From Paractinoplanes ovalisporus (GTDB lineage: Bacteria > Actinomycetota > Actinomycetes > Mycobacteriales > Micromonosporaceae), in NCBI RefSeq assembly GCF_016834655.1, contig NZ_JAENHP010000001.1, positions 372,001 through 436,000 of the forward strand: a stretch of DNA of 64,000 bases, written 5' to 3'. Shown here in pieces: positions 49,083 through 57,702 of the stretch; positions within the stretch are counted from its first letter, which is position 1; each line of letters begins with the position of its first letter. The notes under the pieces were generated by a model that ran no database searches, was not told where the DNA came from, and saw only the letters and a program-made list of their open reading frames with translations. A program made the position numbers and the translations under genes.

Positions 49083-51317
49083 GTGCCGAATGTGCTGCCC
49101 GCCCGGTGGTGGGCCGTGTGGCTCGCGTGCGGGGTCGTGGCGACGGTCGCCTATCCCCTGCTGCCCTTCGGCTGGGCGCCGGTGGTGCTGTCCGGCCTGA
49201 TCTCGACCGGGTCGGCCGCCACCATCGTGGTCTTCGCCCGGCGCAGCCGTACGGCGGCGGCGTGGTACCTGTTCGCCGCCGGGCTGATTGTCTGGATCGT
49301 GGGCGACGTCGCCTATGCCCGGCAGAGCATGAGCGGCGCCACGGCGTATCCGGCACTGTCCGACTACTGCTATCTCGCGGCCGTGCCGGTCATGGCCGTC
49401 GCCCTGTTCCGCCTCACCCGCGAGCGTGGCTCCCTCTGGTCGGGCACGCTCGTCGACTCCGCGATCATCGCCGTCGCCGTGGGCATCGTCTACTGGGCGC
49501 TGGTGATCGAACCGATCCTCTCCGACGAGGCCACTCCGCTGCCGGCCCGGCTCGCCACGGCCGGCTCCCCGACCGTCGGCGTGCTGCTGTGCGCGGTCAT
49601 CGTGCCCATCCTGCTGCGGCACGGGCACCGCACGGCGAGCCTGTGGATGCTGACCGCCGGCAGTGGCATCACCCTTGCCCTGAACGTCGTCTGGACGCTC
49701 GTGCCCGGGGTGCCGGCGCAGCTCATGCCGTTCCTCTACTCCGGTTACCTGCTCGCTTACGCGCTCTGGGCCGCCGCGGCCGCCCACCCCTCCCCGGTCA
49801 CGACCGTCGCCGCCGAGGGTGACCGCCTGGGCCGCAGCCGCCTGGTCGTGCTGACCGGGTCGATGCTGCTCGTGCCGGCGCTGCTGATCGTGCAGGGCGA
49901 GCGCGGCGAGGTGCAGAGCAGCTGGTTCGCCGTCGCCGTCGGCTCGATGGCCCTGTTCGTGCTGGTCGCGACCCGCCTGTCCGGTTACATCGGCCGGGTC
50001 GACAAGCAGGCCCGCCAGCTGCGCGACCAGGCCACCCACGACGACCTGACCGGCCTGCCCAACCGGCGCGAGTTCGAGCGCCGGGCCACCGCGGCCGTGG
50101 CGGTCGAGCCGGGCCAGGTGATGATGCTCGACCTGGCCGGCTTCAAGCACATCAACGACCGGCTCGGTCGCGCCACCGGCGACCAGGCCCTGGTGGCGGT
50201 GGCCGGGCTGCTGCGCGACGCCGTCCGCGACGGCGACCTGGTGGCGCGGATGGGCGCCGACGAGTTCGCCGTGCTGGTGCGCGACACCCGCCCGGGCGAG
50301 GCCGACGCGGTCGCGGCCCGGCTGGCCGACCTGGTGCGCCGGCCGGTGCACGCGGGCGAGCACGAACTGCTGCTGAGCGCCCGGGTCGGCGTCTCCTCGG
50401 GCACCGGCGTGCCGGCGGCCGAGCTCGTCCGGCGCGCCGACACCGCCCGGTACGCGGCCAAGGCGGCGGGCGGGCACGTGGTCGTCTACAGCGCCGGACT
50501 GGACGAGCAGGCCGAGGCGGCCGAGCGGCTCGGGGCCGACCTGCGGCACAGCCTGGAGGACGGCGACTTCCACGTGGTCTACCAGCCCATCGTCCGGCTG
50601 AGCGACACCCGTACGGTGGCCTTCGAAGCCCTGGTCCGCTGGAACCACCCGGTCCGTGGTTTTGTCAGCCCGGTCGCGTTCATCCCGGTCGCCGAGGACA
50701 ACGGCCTCATCGTCGAGCTGGGCGAATGGGTCATGCGCACGGCCTGCCACCAGCTGGCCGCCTGGCGGCGCGACCTGGGCCCGGCCGCGCCCGGCTACAT
50801 CAGCGTGAACGTGTCGGCCCGCCAGCTCAGCGAACCCGGCTTCGCCCCGGTGGTGACCGGCATCCTGGCCGAGAACGGCCTGGAACCGCGCTCACTGCTG
50901 GTCGAGGTCACCGAGACGGCCATCTTCGGCGGCGGCGTGGCCATCGAGGCGGTCGAGGCCCTGCACGAGGCCGGGGTGCTGATCGCCCTGGACGACTTCG
51001 GCACCGGCCACTCGTCGCTGGGCCTGCTGCGCACGGTGCCGGTCGACGTCCTGAAGGTCGACAAGTCGTTCGTCGACGAGATCAGCGAGTCCCCCGGCCG
51101 GGCGGTGATCGTCGACGCGCTCATCCACGTGAGCAACGGCCTGGGCCTGCGCGCGGTGGCCGAGGGCGTGGAGACCGCGGAGCAGGCGGCCTACCTGCGA
51201 AGTCTCGGCTATCAGTACGGCCAGGGCTACTACTTCGGCAAACCCGTGCCCACCCCCGGATTCACCGACGACCAGCCGTCGATCGTCAGCGGGACAAGTC
51301 GTGGCGGCGGTGGGTGA
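49083..51317 (+). CDS. membrane GGDEF(GADEF)-EAL protein
   Basis: 744 residues from GTG 49083; the frame is open upstream but only shadows cutC. About ten hydrophobic segments fill the first 300 residues. The cyclase domain is degenerate: the loop reads ARMGADEFAVLV (Ala for the second Gly, about residue 390), and MMLDLAGFKHIND replaces the usual DLDxFK. The inhibitory RxxD site is kept exactly five residues before (RDGD). The EAL domain is complete: EALVRW, NVSARQL, EVTET, DDFGTGHSS, KVDKSFVD, AEGVE, QGYYF. It is most likely a cyclic di-GMP phosphodiesterase with a regulatory nucleotide-binding domain. The 3' end overlaps the convergent SDR by 32 bp. Confidence 0.92.
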   Translation: MPNVLPARWWAVWLACGVVATVAYPLLPFGWAPVVLSGLISTGSAATIVVFARRSRTAAAWYLFAAGLIVWIVGDVAYARQSMSGATAYPALSDYCYLAAVPVMAVALFRLTRERGSLWSGTLVDSAIIAVAVGIVYWALVIEPILSDEATPLPARLATAGSPTVGVLLCAVIVPILLRHGHRTASLWMLTAGSGITLALNVVWTLVPGVPAQLMPFLYSGYLLAYALWAAAAAHPSPVTTVAAEGDRLGRSRLVVLTGSMLLVPALLIVQGERGEVQSSWFAVAVGSMALFVLVATRLSGYIGRVDKQARQLRDQATHDDLTGLPNRREFERRATAAVAVEPGQVMMLDLAGFKHINDRLGRATGDQALVAVAGLLRDAVRDGDLVARMGADEFAVLVRDTRPGEADAVAARLADLVRRPVHAGEHELLLSARVGVSSGTGVPAAELVRRADTARYAAKAAGGHVVVYSAGLDEQAEAAERLGADLRHSLEDGDFHVVYQPIVRLSDTRTVAFEALVRWNHPVRGFVSPVAFIPVAEDNGLIVELGEWVMRTACHQLAAWRRDLGPAAPGYISVNVSARQLSEPGFAPVVTGILAENGLEPRSLLVEVTETAIFGGGVAIEAVEALHEAGVLIALDDFGTGHSSLGLLRTVPVDVLKVDKSFVDEISESPGRAVIVDALIHVSNGLGLRAVAEGVETAEQAAYLRSLGYQYGQGYYFGKPVPTPGFTDDQPSIVSGTSRGGGG

Positions 51318-52083
51318 GCTTCTCGACCAGGGCCGTGGGCGCCAGGCGCCGCAGCGGGAAGACCACGGCGGCGTTGCTGCCCACGGCGTAGCGCTGGCGG
51401 GGCCGCTTGGCCTCGATCGCGGTGACGATGGTGGCGGCGACCCGTTCGGCCGAGACGCCGGCCGCCTCGTTGCGGTTGAGGGCGGCCAGCATGCGCTCGT
51501 ACTCCGCGCGGTGCGGCGATCCCGGCTCGATGTAGCTGGTGCGGCGCTGGCTGATGCCGGTGGCGATCGCGCCCGGTTCCACAGTGGTCAGCCAGACGCC
51601 GTACGGGGAAAACTCGTGTCGCGCCCCGTTGGCGAACCCCTTGATGGCCGCCTTGGTGGCGACGTAGGACGAACGGTAGGACAGCGGGAACGACGCGAGC
51701 ATCGAGCCGACCATCACCACCCGCCCGTAGCCACGCTCGCGCATCCCCGGAAGAGCCAACTGCGCCGCCCGTACGGGACCGAGGACGTTGACCTGGAAAA
51801 GGCGGCTCAGCGCCTCACCCGGCAACTCCTCGAACGGCCCTGACTGGCTCTCGCCGGCGTTGTTGACGAGGATGTCGACCGTCTTCAGGGGCCCGGCCAG
51901 CGCCTCGATCGACGCCGGATCGGTGAGGTCGAGCGGCAGATATTCGACGCCCGCCACGGGCTGCTCGACCTTCTCCGGGTGGCGGCTCGTGCCCAGGACC
52001 CGGTAGCCCTTGGCCACAAGCGCGGCGGCCGTGGCCAGGCCGATGCCGGAGGTGGCGCCGGTGACCAGCGCGGTGCGATCCAT
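51286..52083 (-). CDS. short-chain dehydrogenase/reductase
   Basis: 265 residues. TALVTGATSGIGLATAAALVAKGYRVLGTSRHPEK (cofactor site), DILVNNAGESQSGPFEEL, MVGSMLASFPLSYRSSYVATKAAIKGFANG with the YVATK catalytic motif and TTVEPGAIATGI. The group resembles the dehydrogenases that act on lipophilic alcohols, but no substrate can be fixed. It is convergent and overlapping with the GADEF-EAL gene. Confidence 0.92.
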   Translation of the reverse strand: MDRTALVTGATSGIGLATAAALVAKGYRVLGTSRHPEKVEQPVAGVEYLPLDLTDPASIEALAGPLKTVDILVNNAGESQSGPFEELPGEALSRLFQVNVLGPVRAAQLALPGMRERGYGRVVMVGSMLASFPLSYRSSYVATKAAIKGFANGARHEFSPYGVWLTTVEPGAIATGISQRRTSYIEPGSPHRAEYERMLAALNRNEAAGVSAERVAATIVTAIEAKRPRQRYAVGSNAAVVFPLRRLAPTALVEKLTHRRHDLSR

Positions 52084-52208
52084 CGACGCATGCTATCGGG
52101 CGGCTTGGTGGCGTGCCGCTTCACCGGGCCGCGGTCCTGGGCGGCGCCGCGTTCGCCGAACCACCTCACAGCGCCACACCACTCTCCTCCTGCTCTCCTC
52201 AAAACGCC

Positions 52209-53261
52209 TTACCGGGCAGCGGCGGTGATTCCGTTGATCGATGTGGTGCCCTGCTGGGCGGGAACGCCGAACGCCCGCAGAAAGCCGGCCGGGAAGTTGA
52301 GGTCGGGCGTGGTGCGCGCGCTCAGGTCGTTTCGCTCATCCTCGCTCAGTTCGACGTCCAGGGATGCGAGGTTGGCGTCCAGTTGAGCGATTGTGCGCGC
52401 ACCGATCACCGTCGAGGTGACCAGGGGCTGCTGCCGGACCCAGGCCAGCGCGACCGCGGCGACCGTCGTGTTGCGCGTTGTGGCGATTTCGCGCAACGCG
52501 TCGATGAGCGAGTACGTGCGTTCGTTCAGGTGCCGGCCGACGAACATGCTCCGCCCGGCGCCGTCCGGGTTCGAGTCGTCGCGGGTGTACTTGCCGGTGA
52601 GCACGCCGTTGGCCAGCGGACTCCACGGCATGACGCCAAGGCCGAGTTCCGGCGCAACGCCGAAGAGCTCCCCTTCCGACGTACGTTCCAGCAGGTTGTA
52701 TTCGACCTGAATGGCGGCGACGGTGGTCCAGCCCCGCCACTCGGCCAGGGTGGCCATGCGCGCCACTGCCCAGGCCGGCGTGTCGGACAGCCCGACGTAG
52801 CGGACCTTTCCCTCGCGCACCAGATCGTCAAGCGTGGACATGGTCTCTTCGAGCGGCGTGTGCCGATCCCAGTTGTGCTGCCAGTAGAGGTCGAGATAGT
52901 CGGTGCCCAGACGCCGCAGCGAGTCCTCGATGTGCCGCCGCACGGCCTTGCGCCCCGTGCCGCCGTTGTTCGGGTCCGTCGGGTCCATGCTGAGCGCGAC
53001 CTTGCTGGCGACGACCAACCGGTCGCGCATGTGGCGGTTCTTGCCGAGGTACGCCCCCAGCACCTCCTCGGAGCGCCCGCCCATGTAGGCGTTGGCGGTG
53101 TCGACGAAGTTCCCGCCCGCTTCGAGGTAGCGCTCGAGGATCGCGGTCGAGGTCTCGTCGTCCGCGCCCCACGAGGAATCCCCGAACGTCATGGTCCCCA
53201 GGGCGAGCGGGCTGACGCGAAGTCCAGTGCGCCCAAGCGTGCGGTAATCGGTCAGTTTCAT
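52209..53261 (-). CDS. aldo/keto reductase
   Basis: 350 residues. Catalytic tetrad of the AKR barrel: Asp and Tyr in NFVDTANAYMGG, Lys in LVVASKVAL and His in DLYWQHNWD. NADPH-site residues lie in SPLANGVLTGKY and STVIGARTIAQLDANL. It reduces aldehydes or ketones with NADPH. It is divergent from a fatty acyl-AMP ligase; the 224 bp between hold two AACCA-N6-TGGTT operators, so both are likely under one TetR-type regulator, perhaps the one encoded at 62520. Confidence 0.92.
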   Translation of the reverse strand: MKLTDYRTLGRTGLRVSPLALGTMTFGDSSWGADDETSTAILERYLEAGGNFVDTANAYMGGRSEEVLGAYLGKNRHMRDRLVVASKVALSMDPTDPNNGGTGRKAVRRHIEDSLRRLGTDYLDLYWQHNWDRHTPLEETMSTLDDLVREGKVRYVGLSDTPAWAVARMATLAEWRGWTTVAAIQVEYNLLERTSEGELFGVAPELGLGVMPWSPLANGVLTGKYTRDDSNPDGAGRSMFVGRHLNERTYSLIDALREIATTRNTTVAAVALAWVRQQPLVTSTVIGARTIAQLDANLASLDVELSEDERNDLSARTTPDLNFPAGFLRAFGVPAQQGTTSINGITAAAR

Positions 53262-53317
53262 CGCTCTGTCTTCCTCAACGTGTGTTCGTGGTGATCGCCG
53301 TCAGCCGGCCGCAATAA

Positions 53318-53383
53318 AACCAACTAGCTGGTTGGAAAGACCGTAGGGCGAATCGCGAGCCCGAGTCAACCATCCGGTTGGTT
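53318..53383. promoter_or_regulatory. paired operators AACCA-N6-TGGTT
   Basis: Two dyads lie in the divergent gap: 53318-53333 (AACCAACTAGCTGGTT) and 53368-53383 (AACCATCCGGTTGGTT). Their flanks are also inverted copies: GCAATAA sits outside the first (53311-53317) and TTATTGC outside the second (53384-53390), so the pair as a whole is a large inverted repeat. The same AACCA-N6-TGGTT core recurs at 62488-62503. Confidence 0.75.
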
Positions 53384-53485
53384 TTATTGCTGGCGGCACA
53401 GACCACCGCCCCGCGCCAAGACACGATCATGGGACTGGCCGCGTAGCGTGAGGGCGGATCGGGTCCGTCCAGCGTGGGAGGCCGC

Positions 53486-55129
53486 GTGAGTCGCTTCGTC
53501 GAAGGTGTGATCGCGAACGCCGGCCGGGCGCGCACCGGCATGGTCACCGGGGAACCCGGCGAGGCCAGCCGGCAGACGTGGTCCGAGGTGCACCAGCACG
53601 CCCGGCGCATCGCGGGTGGGCTGATCGCGGCGGGGCTGCGGCCCGGGCAGGCGGTCGCGGTGCTGGCGGGCCAGCCGGCCGAGATCGCACCCGTGGCGCA
53701 GGGCATCTGGCTGGCCGGCGGCAGCATGACGATGCTGCACCAGCCCACCCCACGCACCGATCTCAACGTCTGGCGTGACGACACCTTGCGGGTCCTGCGC
53801 ATGATCGACGCGCAGCTGGTCGTGGTCGGCGCGCCCTTCGAACAGATGGCTCCGATCCTCGATGCGTACGGGATCAGGAATGTCGGCCCCTCTGATCTGG
53901 CGACCGCGCAAACCGGCGGCGGGATCGCGGTGCCGGTCGTCACCGGCGAGGACAGCCCGGCATTGCTGCAGCTCACCAGCGGCTCGACGGCCGAACCCAA
54001 GGCCGTCCGCATCACGCACGGCAACCTCTATGCGAACCTGACCGACTCCAGCCGGCATCTGAGCTGCGGCGAGGACGGCGTCATGGTCTCGTGGCTGCCG
54101 ATGTTCCACGACATGGGCATGATCGGTTGCCTCGCGCTGCCCATGCTCAGCGGCCTCGAGCTGGTCAGCGTCACGCCGGCCGACTTCCTGGGCCGTCCGC
54201 TGCTGTGGGCCGAGCTGATCAGCCGGTACGGCGGCACGATCACGACCGCGCCCAACTTCGCGTGGGCGGTGCTGGCCCGCCAGCTGGCCCGGGTCGAACC
54301 GGGCACCCTCGACCTGTCCACGTTGCGTGTCGCGTGCAACGGGGCCGAGCCGATCGACCCGGCCACCATGCGTGCCTTCATCGCTGCCGCGGTGCCCTTC
54401 GGCTTCGACGCGGGCGCGGTGAACTGCTGTTACGGCGCCGCCGAGAGCACCCTCGCGATCTCGCTGTCCGAGGTGAACGAGCCGATGACGCTCGACGCGG
54501 TCGACCCGGTGGCCCTCGAACGCGACCGCGTCGCCAAACCGGGCCGGCGCGAGATCCCGATGCTGGGGCGGCCCTACCCGAGCGTCGAGGTGCGGGTCGT
54601 CGACGACGAGGGCAAGGTTCTGAGCGAGCGCCAGGTCGGCCGGATCCAGCTGCGGGGTGAGTCCGTGACCGACGGCTACATCACGCCCGGCGGATACGAA
54701 TCGGCGCTCGACGACGAGGGCTGGCTCGACATCGGTGACGAGGGGTACCTGGCCGACGGTCAGATCGTGGTGTGCGGGCGGCGCAAAGACGTGATCATCA
54801 TGGGCGGCCGCAACATCTATCCGACCGACATCGAGCGGGCGGCCGGGGCGGTTCCCGGCGTACGGGAGGGAAATGTCGCCGCCGTCCGTCTGCTCGCCGG
54901 GGAGGGCGTGACCCGCGAGTCGTTCGCGGTGCTGGCCGAGTCACGCCAGGCCGGCGACGAGGGCGCCGCCCAGCAGATCGCCCGTGAGGTCACCGCCCGC
55001 GTGGTCGCCGAGATCGACGCCCGCCCGGCGCGGGTGGTCGTGCTGCCGCCCGGTTCGCTGCCCAAGACGCCCTCGGGCAAGCTCCGGCGGGCCGCCGCGC
55101 GCACTTTGCTGGGAAATACAAGTGATTGA
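53486..55129 (+). CDS. fatty acyl-AMP ligase (acyl-adenylate synthetase)
   Basis: 547 residues from GTG 53486, with GGGAGG just before. ANL-superfamily motifs: the AMP-binding loop LLQLTSGSTAEPKAVRITHGN, MVSWLPMFHDMGMIG, CCYGAAEST and the hinge DIGDEGYLADGQIVVCGRRKDVIIMGGRNIYPTDIERAA, with the final Lys in PKTPSGKLRR. HDMGMIG is typical of long-chain FadD32/FAAL-type enzymes, which make acyl-AMP for transfer to a polyketide synthase or carrier. No PKS is nearby. It is divergent from the aldo/keto reductase and shares its operators. Confidence 0.9.
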   Translation: MSRFVEGVIANAGRARTGMVTGEPGEASRQTWSEVHQHARRIAGGLIAAGLRPGQAVAVLAGQPAEIAPVAQGIWLAGGSMTMLHQPTPRTDLNVWRDDTLRVLRMIDAQLVVVGAPFEQMAPILDAYGIRNVGPSDLATAQTGGGIAVPVVTGEDSPALLQLTSGSTAEPKAVRITHGNLYANLTDSSRHLSCGEDGVMVSWLPMFHDMGMIGCLALPMLSGLELVSVTPADFLGRPLLWAELISRYGGTITTAPNFAWAVLARQLARVEPGTLDLSTLRVACNGAEPIDPATMRAFIAAAVPFGFDAGAVNCCYGAAESTLAISLSEVNEPMTLDAVDPVALERDRVAKPGRREIPMLGRPYPSVEVRVVDDEGKVLSERQVGRIQLRGESVTDGYITPGGYESALDDEGWLDIGDEGYLADGQIVVCGRRKDVIIMGGRNIYPTDIERAAGAVPGVREGNVAAVRLLAGEGVTRESFAVLAESRQAGDEGAAQQIAREVTARVVAEIDARPARVVVLPPGSLPKTPSGKLRRAAARTLLGNTSD

Positions 55130-55242
55130 CTGCGATTAATTGACAGTCGGCTTCCGGACAGTCGCTGGACATAGCGCTACTCCGTTTACTCCATACGATG
55201 GGCTTGGGGTGAACCCGAACTGATCCATGGAGGTGGAGAGTC

Positions 55243-55467
55243 ATGCATCGGCCCGATTTCCGTTCGGCCCGGTGGCGCAAGTCCATCAGCAGTTCCGAGA
55301 CGAACTGCGTCGAGGTGGCCCTGGTTGACGGGTTCATCGGGGTCCGCGATTCGAAAGACCCGTTCGGCCCGGTGCTGGCGTTCACCCGGTCAGAGTGGGC
55401 AGCGTTCCTGACCGGGGTCCGCGGTGACGAGTTCGAACTCGAGGAACTGGGCCACCGGCCGCTTTAG
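55243..55467 (+). CDS. DUF397 protein, without an adjacent XRE partner
   Basis: 74 residues with the DUF397 pattern: RSARWRKSISSSETNCVEVALVDGFIGVRDSKDPFGPVLAFTRSEWAAFLTGVRGDEFEL. Usually a DUF397 gene lies beside an XRE regulator carrying DUF5753, which together act in development or antibiotic control in actinomycetes. Here no such gene is adjacent, so the partner must be elsewhere. Its stop overlaps the convergent methyltransferase by 4 bp. Confidence 0.9.
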   Translation: MHRPDFRSARWRKSISSSETNCVEVALVDGFIGVRDSKDPFGPVLAFTRSEWAAFLTGVRGDEFELEELGHRPL

Positions 55468-56255
55468 TTGCGATCAACTCCGGTTGGCATAACGTTTGTC
55501 AATGGGCTTGATCGACCCGTGTAGAGCCACGCGTAACGACGCAGGACGATGCGGTCGCGGCGGTTCAGGTCGTCGAGGAGGCGCCGGCGGAACTCGTCGC
55601 GGCGTACGGGCGGAAGGTCGTCGAAGAACTTGCGGGAGCCGTGCGTCTGGAACCACTCCCACAGGGTTCCGGCGTCGCCGACCGGCAGCTCGACCCGCAG
55701 GTCGGTCTCGGTCACGTCGGTGAAGCCGGCCAGGGCCTCGAGCTCGTCGAACGGCGCGCCCATGCCGCCGCCGGGCGGAAGATGCACCGAGAACGCCGCG
55801 AACAGTTCGTTGGCGCCGTCGGCGAACTCGAAACCCTCGGGCACCCGCCCGGGTACGGTGAACGCGAACAGGCCACCGGGCTTGAGAACCCGCCGCACCT
55901 CGCTGACCATCGCGGCCGGATCGTCCAGAAGGTGCACAACCAGACCGGCGGTGACCACGTCGAAAGTGCCGTCGGGAAAGTCCAGCGACGCCGCGTACAT
56001 CACATGGGCGTCCAGCTCGGGCCGGAGCAGCGCGACCATGGCCGGCGCGGCGTCGGTGGCCGTGACCGTGTAACCCCGCGACCGGGCGGCGAACGCGACG
56101 GCGCCGCGACCGGCACCGACGTCGAGCAGGCGATCTCCCGGGGCCGGCGCCGGGAGACGGTCGGCCGTCAGCCGGCCGAACGAGGCGAAGAACGGCAGCA
56201 CCGAGTCGTACGAGCTCGCGAGACGATCGAACAGGGCGACCACGTCGGAGGACAT
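55464..56255 (-). CDS. class I SAM-dependent methyltransferase
   Basis: 263 residues from ATG 56255 (MSSDVVALFDRLASSYDSV); the frame is open further, but the upstream part only mirrors the larE repeats. Motif I is LLDVGAGRGAVAFAARSRGY, followed by TATDAAPAMVALL, DVVTAGLVVHLLDDPAAMVSEVRRVLKPGGLFAFTVPG and an extended C-terminal part. It belongs to the UbiE/type 11 group; the methyl acceptor is unknown. It is divergent from larE. Confidence 0.9.
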   Translation of the reverse strand: MSSDVVALFDRLASSYDSVLPFFASFGRLTADRLPAPAPGDRLLDVGAGRGAVAFAARSRGYTVTATDAAPAMVALLRPELDAHVMYAASLDFPDGTFDVVTAGLVVHLLDDPAAMVSEVRRVLKPGGLFAFTVPGRVPEGFEFADGANELFAAFSVHLPPGGGMGAPFDELEALAGFTDVTETDLRVELPVGDAGTLWEWFQTHGSRKFFDDLPPVRRDEFRRRLLDDLNRRDRIVLRRYAWLYTGRSSPLTNVMPTGVDRN

Positions 56256-56388
56256 AGTGCCGCAGAGTGCACGTTCCGGCCCGGCATCATCAACCGATTT
56301 AGCTGAGCGTGGCCGATCGGCCACCTCGCAACCGCAACAAATGGCAACCGCTTGCCAGCCCCCGGGGTCGGCAGCGTGCAATGACAGC

Positions 56389-57702
56389 GTGACAATTCCG
56401 GAAGCTCCCGATCTCGCCCGCGCGACGGATCCCAGCCGTGCGACGGATCCCGGCCGTGCGACGGATCCCGGCCGTGCGACGGATCCCGGCCGTGCGACGG
56501 ATCCCGGCCGCGTGACGGATCCCGGCCGCGTGACGGATCCCGGCCGCGTGACGGATCCCGGCCGCGTGACGGATCCCGGCCGCGTGACGGATCCCGGCCG
56601 CGTGACGGATCTCGCACGCGCGACGGATCTCGTCGCGGCGCGTCTGCGCGGGGTCGAGCGGCTGGGCGTGGCGTTCTCGGGCGGTGTGGACTCGTCGGTG
56701 CTGCTGGCGCTGGCCGCCCGCGCGCTCGGTGCCGGACGGGTGCTGGCGATCCTCGGCGTGTCGCCCAGCCTGGCCGCCGACGAGCGGGCCGCGGCCCATG
56801 GCGTGGCGCGGCACATCGGCGTGCCGGTGGTCGAGATCGAGACCGACGAGGGTTCCCGCGAGGCCTACCGTGCCAACGGCCCGGACCGCTGCTTCCACTG
56901 CAAGGACGAGCTGTTCACGCGGATCGGGGCGGAGATCGTTTCCGCGTACGGGCTCGACGCCGTGGCGTACGGGGAGAACGCCGACGACGTACGCCGTCAC
57001 GACCGCCCCGGTGCCCGGGCCGCCGCCGCCCACCATGTGCTGGCGCCGCTGGCCGATGCGGGTCTCGACAAGCTTTCCGTACGCCGTGTCGCGCGCGCCC
57101 TGGCCCTGCCGTGTGCCGACAAGCCGGCCGCGCCGTGCCTGGCCTCGAGAATCCCGCACTACGAGATCGTCAGTCCCCGCAAGCTGAGCCAGGTCGAACA
57201 GGCCGAGGCGGCGCTGCGGAGACTGGGTTTCGACGACCTTCGCGTACGCCACCACGGGGACATCGCCCGGGTCGAGTTGAGCGCCGACGACCTGGTGCGG
57301 GCCGTCACCTCGCCGACGCGCGAGCAGATCCACGAGGCCGTGACGGGCGCCGGCTTCCGGTTCGTGACGGTCGACCTGGCCGGCATCCAGTCGGGCGCTT
57401 TCACCGGCGCATACACCGCTTCCTCGGGCAGTTCCCTGGCCACGCCGAGCACGAACGAACAGCTCGCCACACCGAGCACGAACGAACAGCTCGCCGCACC
57501 GAGCGGGAATGGACAGCTCGCCGCACCGAGCGGGAATGGACAGCTCGCCGCACCGAGCGGGAATGGACAGCTCGCCGCACCGAGCGGAAATGGACAGCTC
57601 GCCGCACCGAGCGCGCGTGGACAGGCGACGGCGGCCGAGCGTGGGACCGGCCTCTGCGCGAGCTGTGCGACGGCCTCGGCCGAGCTCGGGACCGGCCGAT
57701 GA
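56389..57702 (+). CDS. larE: LarE, pyridinium-3,5-biscarboxylate adenylate sulfurtransferase
   Basis: 437 residues from GTG 56389; ATG 56341 in frame is possible. LarE puts sulfur into the nickel-pincer cofactor of lactate racemase. PP-loop FSGGVDSSV at 97-103; Cys168 and Cys171 in DRCFHCKDELF; Cys250 in PCLASRIPHYEIVSPRKLSQVEQAE. The three Cys could hold an iron-sulfur cluster, as in Thermotoga LarE, or one Cys may be the sacrificial donor. The N-terminus carries 11 repeats of [AV]TDPGR (residues 12-77) and the C-terminus seven 9-residue units ending NGQ/NEQ. Neither is part of normal LarE (about 270-290 residues). larB overlaps by 4 bp. Confidence 0.92.
   Translation: MTIPEAPDLARATDPSRATDPGRATDPGRATDPGRATDPGRVTDPGRVTDPGRVTDPGRVTDPGRVTDPGRVTDLARATDLVAARLRGVERLGVAFSGGVDSSVLLALAARALGAGRVLAILGVSPSLAADERAAAHGVARHIGVPVVEIETDEGSREAYRANGPDRCFHCKDELFTRIGAEIVSAYGLDAVAYGENADDVRRHDRPGARAAAAHHVLAPLADAGLDKLSVRRVARALALPCADKPAAPCLASRIPHYEIVSPRKLSQVEQAEAALRRLGFDDLRVRHHGDIARVELSADDLVRAVTSPTREQIHEAVTGAGFRFVTVDLAGIQSGAFTGAYTASSGSSLATPSTNEQLATPSTNEQLAAPSGNGQLAAPSGNGQLAAPSGNGQLAAPSGNGQLAAPSARGQATAAERGTGLCASCATASAELGTGR
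56422..56619 (+). repeat. 18-bp tandem repeat, 11 units, inside larE
   Basis: Unit GCGACGGATCCCGGCCGT or its variant starting GTGACGGATCC. It encodes ATDPSR once, ATDPGR four times, VTDPGR five times and VTDLAR once. The period keeps the frame. The reading on the other strand (GIRHAA-type repeats) is a shadow. Confidence 0.95.
57436..57624 (+). repeat. 27-bp tandem repeat, 7 units, inside the larE 3' end
   Basis: Encodes LATPSTNEQ twice, LAAPSGNGQ four times and LAAPSARGQ once. Units differ by few bases, so the expansion is recent or is being homogenised. Confidence 0.95.

Noticed and set aside
52113..53294. 393-residue plus-strand frame opposite the aldo/keto reductase
   Set aside because: Shadow frame; the minus strand has the complete AKR catalytic tetrad.
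56422..56619. GGATCC in every 18-bp unit as a protein-binding signal
   Set aside because: It follows from the repeated codons for Thr-Asp-Pro; there is no independent sign of selection on the hexamer.
56299..57333. Minus-strand frame with repeated AGIRHA units opposite larE
   Set aside because: It mirrors the 18-bp repeat of larE on the other strand; larE has clear family motifs and coupled neighbours.
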